A stretch of 61,260 nucleotides of DNA from DATILL01 sp035476575 (GTDB lineage Bacteria; Actinomycetota; Actinomycetes; Mycobacteriales; JACQDL01): positions 1 to 61,260 of the forward strand of contig DATILL010000086.1 of NCBI GenBank assembly GCA_035476575.1, in the 5' to 3' direction. The translations under genes were made by a program, and so were the position numbers. The stretch's first letter is position 1. Each line of letters starts with the position of its first letter. Shown here one piece after another: positions 17,144-25,836 of this stretch. Under the pieces are notes generated by a model. It saw nothing but the letters and a program-made list of their open reading frames with translations, made no database searches and was not told where the DNA came from.

Positions 17144-17851
17144 CTACCGCACCTTTCGCACCTGTACCGCTCGCGTCAGATCCGCGGCGCTGGTGAGGTC
17201 AGACAGCACGAAGCTGCCCCCTGCGCCGCGCAGCTCCTCCACGCTGCTCTTCCCGCTCGCTATCCCGATGACCTTCGCCCCACCTTTGAGTCCGGTCTCT
17301 ACGTCGCTCGGGCTGTCCCCGATGATCACCGTGTTGTCTGGGTCGAAGGCTGCGCCGTACTTCTCGCTGGCGCGCCGCTGCGCCACGGCCACCAGCTTCG
17401 GCCTGTTCTCCTCGTCGTCGCTGTAGGCCCCGACCTCGAAGTCGATGAACCCGTCCAACCCGAAGACCCACAGCTTCGTCACAGCGACGGCCCGTAGGTT
17501 GCCGGTCAGCACGGTCTGGATGACGTTCGGCAGCTTGGCCAGGGCCCCCAGCGCTTCTCTGGCACCGGGCAGCGCCCGCCCGCGCTGCCGCAGCTCGTCG
17601 GCGTGCTGCTCGTACTGCCGGGCCAGGGCTTCGGCATACTTGGCCTGGTAGTCCTCGCCGGGCTCCAGGCCGTGCAGCTGCAGGGTCTCGGCCAGGATGG
17701 CCCGCTCGGTCTTGCCGGTGATCTCGGCCTTGTGCTCCAGCTTCCGGCCGGTGATTTCCTCGAACGCCGCCTGGTACAGCTCGCCGCCGACGCCCCGGGT
17801 CTCGATGAGCGTGTGGTCGATGTCCCAGAGCACCAGCGTCGGCGTGGCCAT
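17144..17851 (-). CDS. HAD-superfamily hydrolase (phosphatase-like)
   Basis: The 235-residue protein has its ATG at 17851 behind GGGAGGT; the frame is open further upstream but without domain content. Motif I is LWDIDHTLIET (nucleophile Asp and acid Asp in DxDxT). A helical cap follows (residues 20-95). Motif II is LTGN, motif III the Lys of the RPKL region, and motif IV is IGDSPSDVETG. This is the phosphoglycolate phosphatase/beta-phosphoglucomutase-like branch; the true substrate is unknown. It diverges from the XRE-type gene that starts 90 nt away. Confidence 0.87.
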   Translation of the reverse strand: MATPTLVLWDIDHTLIETRGVGGELYQAAFEEITGRKLEHKAEITGKTERAILAETLQLHGLEPGEDYQAKYAEALARQYEQHADELRQRGRALPGAREALGALAKLPNVIQTVLTGNLRAVAVTKLWVFGLDGFIDFEVGAYSDDEENRPKLVAVAQRRASEKYGAAFDPDNTVIIGDSPSDVETGLKGGAKVIGIASGKSSVEELRGAGGSFVLSDLTSAADLTRAVQVRKVR

Positions 17852-17940
17852 ACCTCCCAGCCTGGCATGCTCCGGGCGTAGCGTGGTCGTCGACCAAGCG
17901 CGTTGATGGATACGACCGCAGCGAACCAGGAGGGTTGCCG

Positions 17941-19167
17941 GTGGACGTGGACGAGTGGGGTATCGGCGAGCGGATCGCCGCCCACCGGGCGCGCCGAGGT
18001 CTGACACAGGAGGAGCTGGCCGGTCTGGTGGGCATCTCCCTGTCGCTCATGAAGAAGATCGAGACCGGGCAGCGGCACGTCGCGCGCTTTTCGCAGCTCG
18101 TCGTCTTTGCCCAGGCGCTGCGCATCAAGGACTTGCACGAGCTGACCGGCGTGCGGCTGACCCTTACCCCGGACGGCTTCCGCAGCCACCCAGGCGCTGC
18201 CGCCATTCGGGCGGCGCTGACCGACCATAGCAAGCCGGCCGGTACGCCGGCCGTGCTGGACAAGCTGGCTGGGCAGATCGAGCGGACCTGGCAGGTCTGG
18301 CAGGCGCCGTCACCGTGGCGGTACGCCCAGGTCGGGCAGGAACTGCCGGCGCTGCTTCATACCGTCCGTGCGGCCGTTGCGTTGCATGAAGGCGAGGAGC
18401 GCCGTCGAGCCCTGCGCGAGGCCAGCAAGCTCTACCAGCTCACCCGGACGCGGACGAAGCGGGTTGGTGAGTAGAAGCGGGTTGGTGAGTACGAGCTGTC
18501 CTGGCTGGCGGCGGATCGCGCGATGGCCGCCGCGCTGGAAGCCGACGACCCGGACATGGCGGCTGCGGCAGCCTGGAACCTCGGCATGATCCTCTCAGCC
18601 AAGGGTTACACCGACGAAGCACGCGGAGTGGTGAGCCACGCGCTTGATGACCTCCGGCCTCATATGGATCAGGCCGCCGAACAGCGGCTGGCTGCCTGGG
18701 GCTCCCTGCATCTGCTGGGCGCCATCGAGGCGGCCCGGGGCGACCGCAGCGCCGAAGCCTGGCGAATGCTCGACACCGCTGAAAGAGTTGCGGTGCGCAC
18801 CGGCGAGACTAATCACCACCGCATGGTCTTCGGGCCGACGAACGTCGCGGTGCATCGAGTGTCGGTGTCGGTCGAGCTGGGGCGTACCCGGGAAGCACTC
18901 GACCTGGCCGAGCGCGTGGTCATCGATGCCGCGCCGGCGGTGGAACGGCGCTTGACGCACCGGCTGGACGTGGCCCGGTCGTACACCCGCAAGCGCAATG
19001 ACGTTGCTGCCGTCCACATGATTCAGCACATCCATCGGGAGAGCCCGGAGGAGCTGGCGCACAACGTCCTGGCCCGCGAAGTGCTCCGCGAGCTGATGGG
19101 CCGGACACGACCGTCCATGTCGGGCGAGCTACAACCACTCCTGCAAGCAGCCGGCCTGCCGGACTAG
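17941..19167 (+). pseudogene. XRE-HTH/TPR regulator interrupted by an in-frame TAG
   Basis: GTG 17941 follows AGGAGG at 17928-17933. Residues 5-65 form a Cro/CI-type helix-turn-helix (RGLTQEELAGLVGISLSLMK, KIETGQRH). The frame stops with TAG at 18472-18474 but stays open in the same frame to 19167, where helical TPR-like repeats continue (MAAAAAWNLGMIL, AWGSLHLLGAIEAARGD, GRTREALDLAERV). Family members with HTH plus TPRs are about 400 residues, equal to the two halves joined. The stop comes from an 18-bp tandem duplication (see repeat entry). Either a recent pseudogene or two separately made halves; a restart at ATG 18523 is possible. Confidence 0.75.
18455..18490 (+). repeat. 18-bp perfect tandem duplication creating a TAG stop
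   Basis: The unit GAAGCGGGTTGGTGAGTA occurs twice back to back. Its length is a multiple of three, so the frame is kept, but at the junction a TAC (Tyr) codon becomes TAG. Removing one copy restores ...TRTKRVGEYELSW... across the break. Confidence 0.9.
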
Positions 19168-19316
19168 CCAGCCGGCGCACGCAAGGGACACGCTTTGTGT
19201 CCCTCACAGCGGGTGTCCGCCATTGGAAAGGGTGCTCCGTAGGTTCGAGAGGTCGGCCCGCCAGGCAAACGGCAGACGGGCGACGACTCTCCAATCCCTA
19301 TGCACCACCCAGAATC

Positions 19317-19328
19317 GCAAGCGCTTGC
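19317..19328. promoter_or_regulatory. LacI-like palindrome GCAAGCGCTTGC
   Basis: A perfect 12-bp palindrome with a central CG, the general form of LacI-family operators, lies in the 200-bp gap between the XRE/TPR gene and the next reverse-strand gene. No LacI-type gene is in the window and the nearest start is over 400 nt away, so function is doubtful. Confidence 0.2.
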
Positions 19329-19366
19329 AGTTGTCCAAGCGCTGCCGCGTCCCTGCTGAGACTACC

Positions 19367-19765
19367 CTACGACCCCCCCGCGACGGACTGGAACTGCTCG
19401 TTGAGCGCCCGCATCCGGTCGACGTCGCGGACCCGCCCCTGGATGACCTGAACGAAGCCGGCGTCGTCGGAGCCGCCGCGGCCGAATGTGACGACCTGCC
19501 GGCAGTCGTGGTAGGTGACCTCGCCGCTGAACAGCTTGGCAACCTCCATCCGCCACTGGTGCTGCTCGGGCCGGTCACCACCGCGGCGCGCCGCGTCCTC
19601 CGACTCAAAACGCGCCAGCGCGACAAAGACCCCGTCGTCGCTGACCCCCGCGGTCGTGCCGAGCCACCCGGTCGTACCGGGCGCCAGCTCCTCGAACCAG
19701 CGGTCCAACGCCGCGCGCACCTCCGCCGCGTCGGACACCCGACCCTGGACAACCTGCACAAACAT
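19367..19765 (-). CDS. Dimeric alpha/beta-barrel-like protein, apparently truncated
   Basis: The 132-residue product has its ATG at 19765 behind GGGGAGGAG. It begins MFVQVVQGRVSDAAEVRAAL and later repeats the same phrase as FVQVIQGRVRDVDRMRALN, so it carries one complete and one partial copy of an ABM-like ferredoxin-fold unit. As I recall the family, full members are about 190 residues with two complete copies; here the second stops at VAGGS next to a run of seven G (coding strand). No catalytic residue is evident. Possibly a 3'-truncated gene. Confidence 0.6.
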   Translation of the reverse strand: MFVQVVQGRVSDAAEVRAALDRWFEELAPGTTGWLGTTAGVSDDGVFVALARFESEDAARRGGDRPEQHQWRMEVAKLFSGEVTYHDCRQVVTFGRGGSDDAGFVQVIQGRVRDVDRMRALNEQFQSVAGGS

Positions 19766-19866
19766 CCCGATCTCCTCCCCCGACCCGTACGGGTGGGAAC
19801 GTCCGCCAGCCCATGGCTCCTCGCACGCTACGACCAGCCCGGTGACCCGTCGAGGGGGGCACGTCT

Positions 19867-20160
19867 TCAGGTGTGGGACACGCGGGTGTGCCGCTCGTTG
19901 CGCAGGGAGATCTGGTCGGTCTCGGCGATGGTGTACGCCTCGAGTGCCCGCAGGCCTTCGCCGAGCCGCTCACGAGCCTGCCGGAGCAGCTTCAGTGAGT
20001 TGGCGGATGCGCCCTGCGCCGGCGCCGGCTGCGGACCAGCCTCGTGTTCCTCGATGAGGTGGGCCTGGAGCGCGGCGGCGACCTCGTCGACCGCCTTCAG
20101 CGCCTGGTAGATGGCTCGGTCCCGAGCGTCGTCGTCGACCATGCGGCCAGTATCCCGCAT
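19867..20160 (-). CDS. Small helical protein of unknown function
   Basis: Up to 97 residues; an internal ATG at 20142 (MVDDDARDRAIYQAL) may be the true start, since the acidic helical part begins there. The protein is predicted mostly helical with a hydrophobic heptad pattern (LKAVDEVAAALQAHLIEEHE; LKLLRQARERLGEGLRALEA) and a polar tail with RNERHTRVSHT. No membrane segment or known motif. It stands alone between two divergent accessory genes. Confidence 0.5.
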   Translation of the reverse strand: MRDTGRMVDDDARDRAIYQALKAVDEVAAALQAHLIEEHEAGPQPAPAQGASANSLKLLRQARERLGEGLRALEAYTIAETDQISLRNERHTRVSHT

Positions 20161-20293
20161 GTCAGCGTGTTCACCGGGTCGGCTGGGCGGTATCTCAGCC
20201 GCCGGCGGCCGCCTCTGTCACGGCAGGCATCCCGCCGATCGGTGTCATGTCGACACGTCGAGAGGCGCCGGTCGCCGGGCATCACGAAGGGAC

Positions 20294-21305
20294 ATGACGA
20301 TTATGGCGCTGGACGCGTACGGGATCCTCGTCGGGCAGGCGGTCGATCGGCGCCGCGAAGGAGCTGCCGGAACGCCGCACTACCAGATCCACCTGGTCGA
20401 CGACGGCCCGGCCGACTACCGGCTTGCGGTCAACGCCAAGTCCCAGCAGGCACCCTCGGACCTGCTCTACCTGGTCGAGGACGACCTGCGCCATCCGGTC
20501 ACCGCCACGCTGAGCGGCCTCGCGAGCGGCTGGCATGCCCTCCCCGCCCAGCCGGGCGGGCCGACCCTCGACTACATCCGCGGGAACCTCTTCGACCCGA
20601 CCCGATTGCGACCGCTGCCCCCCGACGTGGCCGGCCCGGACAACGACCTCGCCGACCTGCTCGACCACTACGTGCAACGTGCCATCGCCGACCCGCCGCA
20701 CGTTTGTACGCCTACGGCCAGCGTTGGGCCCGGAGCCGGCCGCAGACAAGATCTTCGGTTTCCGGCCCGGCAACGGCGTCCACGACATCCACATGAACCA
20801 GGGCAACAGCGGCAGGCTCAGCTCCGACGACGGGGTGTGGCAGGACGGCGGCCTGCTCATCCACCTGCCGGGCGAGTCCCGCTGGGTCGGCATCTTCCTG
20901 GCGTTCCAGAGCCAGGCCTGGCACACCGACGACAGCACCGGACACATCCTCGACGGTGCCCCGCCGCGGCAGGACGCCCAGACCCCGGCGATCCGCATCC
21001 TCGCCGCGCTGGTCAACCCCACCGGTCCGGCGCCGGAGCGGGAGACGGTCCTGCTCATCAACGCCTCCCCCACCCCGGTCGACCTCACCAACTGGCGGCT
21101 CGCCGACCGGCTCAGCCAGACCTGTGAGATCCCCGCGGGCACGCTCGTCGCCGGAGCCACACGCACCGTGCCGGTCAGCAATGGTGTGCAGCTCGGCAAC
21201 CGGGGCGGGTCCATCACCGTCCTCGACAGCACCGGCCTAAAGGTCACCGGCGTCTCCTACACCGAGGACCAAGCCCGACCCGAAGGCTGGACCATCACCT
21301 TCTGA
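20294..21305 (+). pseudogene. DUF2278/YukJ-like gene with lamin-tail domain, two frameshifts
   Basis: The protein starts MTIMALDAYGILVGQAVDRR and follows the DUF2278 pattern through LLDHYVQRAIADPPH in one frame. It then continues RLYAYGQRW in a second frame and GPEPAADKIFGF and GNGVHDIHMNQGNSGR in a third. A single missing C near 20700 and a single missing G near 20726 explain both shifts. The last about 110 residues (LLINASPTPVDLTNWRLADR) form a lamin-tail-like beta domain. Without the shifts the protein would be about 335 residues. The family function is unknown. Real decay or two homopolymer-type sequence errors. Confidence 0.7.
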
Positions 21306-21640
21306 CACACCCGACACGGCATGGCCGCGCGGCACCCGCGCGGCGCGGCAGACGAGGATGCTCAGGCTGAACCACGCTCCACTTAATCGGCAAAAGTACC
21401 ATGTCAACCTAAAGAGCCCACCTAAGCCACCCACCTAAGAACCGCCCCGAGGCTCCGCCGCCGGTATGGCGTATGGTGGGCATAGACCACGCCGCTGTCC
21501 AGACATCGCGCCGTGACGGGGTTTTGCCAACGAAAGCGACCATGAGCATGCGGGTCGCCTGATTGTACGGCAGCCAACCAGCCCACGTTGTCGAGTCGGA
21601 GTCGGCATCGGGACTTGCCCGTTCCTGCCACGTCGAGGAG
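21306..21640. other. Non-coding stretch, lower GC
   Basis: No credible reading frame is visible on either strand. The stretch is poorer in GC than its surroundings and contains an imperfect short direct repeat (CCCACCTAAG twice near 21418-21440). It may hold the promoter of the following gene; I see no convincing -35/-10 pair. Confidence 0.4.
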
Positions 21641-21646
21641 ATGCCC

Positions 21647-22150
21647 GTGGTCAACGTCGGCACCAGACCTGCCGTTCTCGATGGCACCGACGATGTCGTC
21701 GGTTCGCCGCTACCGGACGATGGCGCGGTCACGCCGTGCGCCTCCTGCGTACACCTGGCGGCCGGCCACGATGCGACCAGCCTGCGATGGTGCGCTGCCA
21801 CCGCCGACAGCCACCTCGACCGGCGTTGCATCTGCCTGCCGGGCGCGGTGGTCGCCCCAGTCGATCGTGTCCTGCTGGAGCCTGCGGCGACCGGCACCGA
21901 CGGTACCGGCACGGCGTCGGCCAGCCCGAAGAATGCCACGCCGGCCAACCACCTACGAAGCTCGTATGCCAACCGGTTGCGCGAGTTCAGTGGGGACCGC
22001 GACCTGGCACCGGGACTGACCGGGCGCCTCAACGCGGCGGCAGTCGCCCTCGATCTGTTGGCCGAAGGGCTGTACGAGGCCGCCGCGCGGCCGAAGCTCA
22101 CTGCGGCGCAGCGGTTCCACCTCGGGCGGCTGCTCGACCAGTTGCGGTGA
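21647..22150 (+). CDS. Hypothetical protein with Cys-rich centre
   Basis: About 167 residues from GTG 21647, with AGGAG 6 nt upstream; ATG 21641 directly abuts that site and is less likely. The middle has CASCVHL, RWCAA and RRCICLPG, which could bind a metal. The C-terminal about 65 residues are helical (YANRLREFSGDRDLAPG to FHLGRLLDQLR). I do not recognise a family. It converges on the next reverse-strand gene. Confidence 0.5.
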   Translation: MVNVGTRPAVLDGTDDVVGSPLPDDGAVTPCASCVHLAAGHDATSLRWCAATADSHLDRRCICLPGAVVAPVDRVLLEPAATGTDGTGTASASPKNATPANHLRSSYANRLREFSGDRDLAPGLTGRLNAAAVALDLLAEGLYEAAARPKLTAAQRFHLGRLLDQLR

Positions 22151-22171
22151 CGGCGGCGGACCGCTGACAGG

Positions 22172-22432
22172 TTACAGGTACAGGCCCGCCGTATCGCTAT
22201 CGGTCTTCGACACCCGCACGGACACCACGTTGGCGAGGTTAATGACCACGCCATTCTCGTCGGCCTCGCGGTTATACTTCGCATGGGTCAGGACTAAGCC
22301 GCGCCGCTCGTGCAGAGCACAAGCAACTGCCTCCAGCGCCTCCTCTGGCGTACCGAAATCCGCGCTCAGCAAGGAGACGTCTTCACCGCCAACCGGGTGA
22401 AATCGCATGATCAGCTCGATGTTGTCAGCCAC
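22172..22432 (-). CDS. Small conserved-looking protein, 86 residues
   Basis: Starts with GTG 22432 behind GGAAGGGG at good distance. The product (MADNIELIMRFHPVGGEDVS; EEALEAVACALHERRGLVL; VVINLANVVSVRVSKTDSD) looks like a compact alpha/beta fold. No catalytic motif or membrane segment. The valine-rich strand with a following VRVSK resembles many small actinomycete proteins of unknown role. Confidence 0.5.
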   Translation of the reverse strand: MADNIELIMRFHPVGGEDVSLLSADFGTPEEALEAVACALHERRGLVLTHAKYNREADENGVVINLANVVSVRVSKTDSDTAGLYL

Positions 22433-22563
22433 AGTTGGCCCCTTCCAGCGCTCACCGTTATCGCACGCCTACCGCTCCGGGCGCCGGTGAGCGCCTGGCC
22501 GGGCTCGTCAATATCGATATGACGTTATCTGTGATGCTACGCCTACCGGTGGCTGTCGGCTGA

Positions 22564-23100
22564 TCATTCCGCATCAGCCGGGATGCCTTCGAGCATGGTC
22601 TGGATCCGCGGCGGAACGGCGTGCAGGATCTGGCGGGCGTCGAGGGTGCCGTAGGTCGCGGCGATGACCTGCAGCCTCCCGGCGGCGGCCGCGGGGCCGA
22701 CGTCACGCCACAGTGGCACGCAGCTCCAGGCGATGAAGGCGAGCTCGAACAGTGGTGTCGAGGGGCCGGCCACCGGGAAGAACCGCCACGGCCCGGAGTG
22801 GGAGAAGTCCGCCACGGCGTCGTGGAAAGGCACGGGTCCAGCGCACGACCGAGACGAGCTGCCCGATGCTGAGCGTCTCGGTGTCGATGTCGACAACGCG
22901 CCCCGGCAGGTAGGACAGGATCTCGCGTCCCCGCTCGTCGTAACCGAGGACCACGGGACGTTCGGGACGCGAGTGGCGAGGTGGTCGAGCAGGGCGTGCA
23001 CCGCGGGTCCACGGTCCGGTGGGGCGACGCACCGTGTCGCCGACGCGTACCGCCCCCTGACGTTGCCGCCCACCAGGCGTACCTCGTCGTCGTAAGTCAT
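22564..23100 (-). pseudogene. Decayed phosphotransferase (APH/choline kinase fold)
   Basis: Starting from MTYDDEVRLVGGNVRGRYAS, the reading moves between two frames: GPAVHALLDHLATRVPNV, then VLGYDERGREILSYLPGRVV in another frame, then back to HDAVADFSHSGPWRFFPVAG and LQVIAATYGTLDARQILHAV. These are the N-lobe and C-terminal helices of aminoglycoside-phosphotransferase-like enzymes. The stretch between DFSHSGPWRF and ELAFIAWSCVPLW lacks the catalytic HNDFAPYN-type loop and the DWD metal motif, so roughly 40-50 residues are deleted. Clearly non-functional. Confidence 0.7.
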
Positions 23101-23146
23101 CCGCGCCGCACCTGCCTGGGTGATGGGTCCTGGGCCGGTCATCCGG

Positions 23147-23686
23147 TCATCCGGCGGGGTCGGGCCAGGCGGTGATGAGGAGCATGCGGGTGTCGGCGAG
23201 GAGCTCAGGCAGCACCTTGGTCTGACCGACGACCGGCATGAAGTTGGTGTCGCCGCCCCAGCGGGGGACAACGTGCTGGTGCAGGTGGCCGGCGATACCC
23301 GCCCCGGCCACCGTGCCCTGGTTGATCCCGATGTTGAAGCCGTGCGCCCCGCTGGCCCGCCGGATGGCCCGCATCGCCTGCTGGGTCAGGCCAGCCAGCT
23401 CCACCACCTCGGCCGCCGACAGCTCGGTGTAGTCCGCCGTATGCCGGTAGGGCACCACCATCAGATGGCCGGAGTTGTAGGGGTACAGGTTCAGCACCGC
23501 GTACACCAGCGAGCCGCGGGCGACCACGAGCCCCTCCTCGTCCGCCAGCGTGGGGATCCGGCAGAACGGGCAGTCGTCGCCGACCGGCTTGCCGGCCCCC
23601 TTGATGTACGCCATCCGGTGCGGGGTCCACAGACGCTGGAAGGCGTCGGCCGACCCCACGCCCTCCTGCGCGTGCGGCTCGGTCAC
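23147..23686 (-). CDS. HIT-family nucleotide hydrolase/transferase
   Basis: The 179-residue protein carries the catalytic histidine triad HLHQHVVPRW near residue 138 and a zinc-type CPFC near residue 39 (DDCPFCRI). This fits the actinobacterial diadenosine-polyphosphate phosphorylase-like HIT group. Its ATG overlaps the thrS stop (ATGA). The thrS-HIT pair is conserved in actinobacteria, usually followed by phosphatidylinositol-phosphate synthase; here the next element downstream is a decayed phosphotransferase. Confidence 0.9.
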   Translation of the reverse strand: MTEPHAQEGVGSADAFQRLWTPHRMAYIKGAGKPVGDDCPFCRIPTLADEEGLVVARGSLVYAVLNLYPYNSGHLMVVPYRHTADYTELSAAEVVELAGLTQQAMRAIRRASGAHGFNIGINQGTVAGAGIAGHLHQHVVPRWGGDTNFMPVVGQTKVLPELLADTRMLLITAWPDPAG

Positions 23687-25725
23687 TGGACCGGGGCCGT
23701 GGGCCCGTCGTTGCGGCGGGAGGCGACGAGCTCGACCACGTGCGACACTGCCTGCTCAAGCGGGACGCCGTTCCACTGGGACCCGTCCCGGTAGCGGAAG
23801 CTGACCGCACCGGCTGTCATGTCGTCGCCCCCCGCGATCAGCATGAACGGCACCTTCTGCCGCTGCGCGTTGCGGATCTTCTTCTGCATCCGGTCATCGG
23901 AGTCGTCCACCTCCACCCGGATCCCGGCCGCGCGCAGGGTGGCGGCCAGCTCGGCCAGGTAGGGCACCTGCGCGTCGGTCACCGGGATACCGACCGCCTG
24001 CACCGGCGCCAGCCAGGCTGGGAACGCGCCGGCGTAGTGCTCGGTCAGCACCCCGAAGAACCGCTCGATCGAGCCGAACAGCGCCCGGTGGATCATCACC
24101 GGCCGCTGCCGGCTGCCGTCGGCAGCCTGGTACTCCAGCCCGAACAGCGTCGGCAGGTTGAGGTCGACCTGAATGGTCGACATCTGCCAGGTGCGACCGA
24201 TGGCGTCCCTGGCCTGGACGGAGATCTTGGGGCCATAGAACGCCGCCCCCCCTGGATCCGGCACCAGCTCCAGCCCGGAGTCCTCGGCGGCCTGCCGGAG
24301 CACCTCGGTGGCCTCTGCCCACTGCTCCGGCGCACCGATGAACTTCGCCGAGTCGCCCCGGGTGGACAGCTCCAGGTAGAAGTCACTCAGCCCGTAGTCG
24401 CGTAGCAGGTCCAGCACGAACCCGAGCAGGCAGCGCAGCTCGTCGTCCATCTGCTCCTTGGTGCAGAAGATGTGCGAGTCGTCCATGGTCAGCCCGCGCA
24501 CCCGGGTCAGGCCGTGCACCACGCCGGACTTCTCGAACCGATATACGGTGCCGAACTCGAACAGCCGCAGTGGGAGCTCCCGGTACGATCGGCCGCGGGC
24601 CCGATAGATCAGGATATGGAACGGGCAGTTCATCGGCTTGAGGTAGTACTGCGTGCCCTCGAGCTCCATTGGCGGGAACATGGTGTCCGCATAGTGCGGC
24701 AGGTGGCCGGAGGTCAGGAAAAGGTCGGCCTTGGTGATGTGCGGGGAGTTGACAAACTCGTAGCCGGCCTCCTCATGCCGGCGCCGCGAGTAGTTTTCCA
24801 GCTCCCGGCGGATGATGCCGCCCTTGGGGTGGAAGACGGCAAGCCCGGAGCCGATCTCGTCCGGGAAGCTGAACAGGTCGAGCTCGGCGCCGAGCTTGCG
24901 GTGGTCGCGCCGCTCGGCCTCGGCCAGCCGGTCGAGGTGCGCCTTGAGCGCGTCCCGGGACTCCCAGGCGGTGCCGTAGATCCGCTGCAGCTGCGGGTTC
25001 TTCTCGCTGCCCCGCCAGTACGCCGCGGCGCTGCGGGTCAGGGTGAACGCCGGGATCCCCCGGGTGGTGGGAAGATGCGGGCCACGACACAGGTCGGTCC
25101 AGACCCGCTGGCCGGACCGCCCGTCGAGGTTGTCGTACATGGTGAGCGCGCCCGCACCGATCTCGACGCCGGCACCATCGGCAGCCCCCTCGACCGCCTC
25201 CCCGCCAGCATCGCCGGCCGAGCCCTTGAGGTCGATCAGCTCCAGCTTGAAACGCTCGTGCGCCAGCTCCTTGCGGGCCTCGTCGTCGGCGATCGGCCGG
25301 CGGGCGAACCGCTGCCCGGCCCTGACGATCTCCCGCATCCGCTTCTCGATCCGGGTGAGGTCGTCGGGGTGGAACGGCCGCTCCGGGGCGAAGTCGTAGT
25401 AGAACCCGTTCTCGATCGGTGGGCCAATGCCGAGCATGGTGCCGGGAAAGAGGTCCTGCACCGCTTGGGCCAGCACATGTGCGGTCGAGTGCCGCAGGAC
25501 GGCCCGGCCGTCGGGCGAGTCCAGCGGGACCGGCTCCACCTCGACGCCGGACTCCGGCACCCAGGCCAGGTCACGCAGCACGCCGTCCGGGTCGCGGACC
25601 ACCGCGGCGCCGGATGGACCGGCCAGCGGCACCCCCGCGGCGCGCAGCGCGTCCTCGGCCGTCATGCCGGCCGCCACCACGATGTGGGCTGGGCGGTCTG
25701 CGGCGTTAGGCCGGATGTCGGACAC
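23683..25725 (-). CDS. thrS: Threonyl-tRNA synthetase
   Basis: The 680-residue protein matches the full-length ThrRS layout. It has a TGS domain (about 10-70), an editing domain with HSTAHVLAQAV and CRGPHLP, and a class II core with TMFPPMELEGTQYYLKPMN and CPFH (zinc Cys). Motif 2 is VHGLTRVRGLTMDDSHIFC and motif 3 is MIHRALFGSIERFFGVLTEH; a C-terminal anticodon-binding domain follows (PVTDAQVPYLAELAATL). A low-complexity Gly/Ala/Glu insertion sits in the editing domain (about 170-190). It charges tRNA-Thr in the cytoplasm. It is the first gene of the thrS-HIT pair; no T-box leader is evident upstream. Confidence 0.96.
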   Translation of the reverse strand: MSDIRPNAADRPAHIVVAAGMTAEDALRAAGVPLAGPSGAAVVRDPDGVLRDLAWVPESGVEVEPVPLDSPDGRAVLRHSTAHVLAQAVQDLFPGTMLGIGPPIENGFYYDFAPERPFHPDDLTRIEKRMREIVRAGQRFARRPIADDEARKELAHERFKLELIDLKGSAGDAGGEAVEGAADGAGVEIGAGALTMYDNLDGRSGQRVWTDLCRGPHLPTTRGIPAFTLTRSAAAYWRGSEKNPQLQRIYGTAWESRDALKAHLDRLAEAERRDHRKLGAELDLFSFPDEIGSGLAVFHPKGGIIRRELENYSRRRHEEAGYEFVNSPHITKADLFLTSGHLPHYADTMFPPMELEGTQYYLKPMNCPFHILIYRARGRSYRELPLRLFEFGTVYRFEKSGVVHGLTRVRGLTMDDSHIFCTKEQMDDELRCLLGFVLDLLRDYGLSDFYLELSTRGDSAKFIGAPEQWAEATEVLRQAAEDSGLELVPDPGGAAFYGPKISVQARDAIGRTWQMSTIQVDLNLPTLFGLEYQAADGSRQRPVMIHRALFGSIERFFGVLTEHYAGAFPAWLAPVQAVGIPVTDAQVPYLAELAATLRAAGIRVEVDDSDDRMQKKIRNAQRQKVPFMLIAGGDDMTAGAVSFRYRDGSQWNGVPLEQAVSHVVELVASRRNDGPTAPVQ

Positions 25726-25836
25726 GGTGGCTCTCCTGTGTACGGTCGGTGATGGAGTCGGGTACGACGATGCTAGCGAGCAGGCCGGGCCGGCGTCGCC
25801 GGGATACCAGGTGGGCCACGGCGGCCCCGGCCCGCA

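Noticed and set aside
25726..25836. T-box or other riboswitch leader of thrS
   Set aside because: The gap to the HNH relic is about 110 nt and shows no T-box sequence or specifier-like stem.
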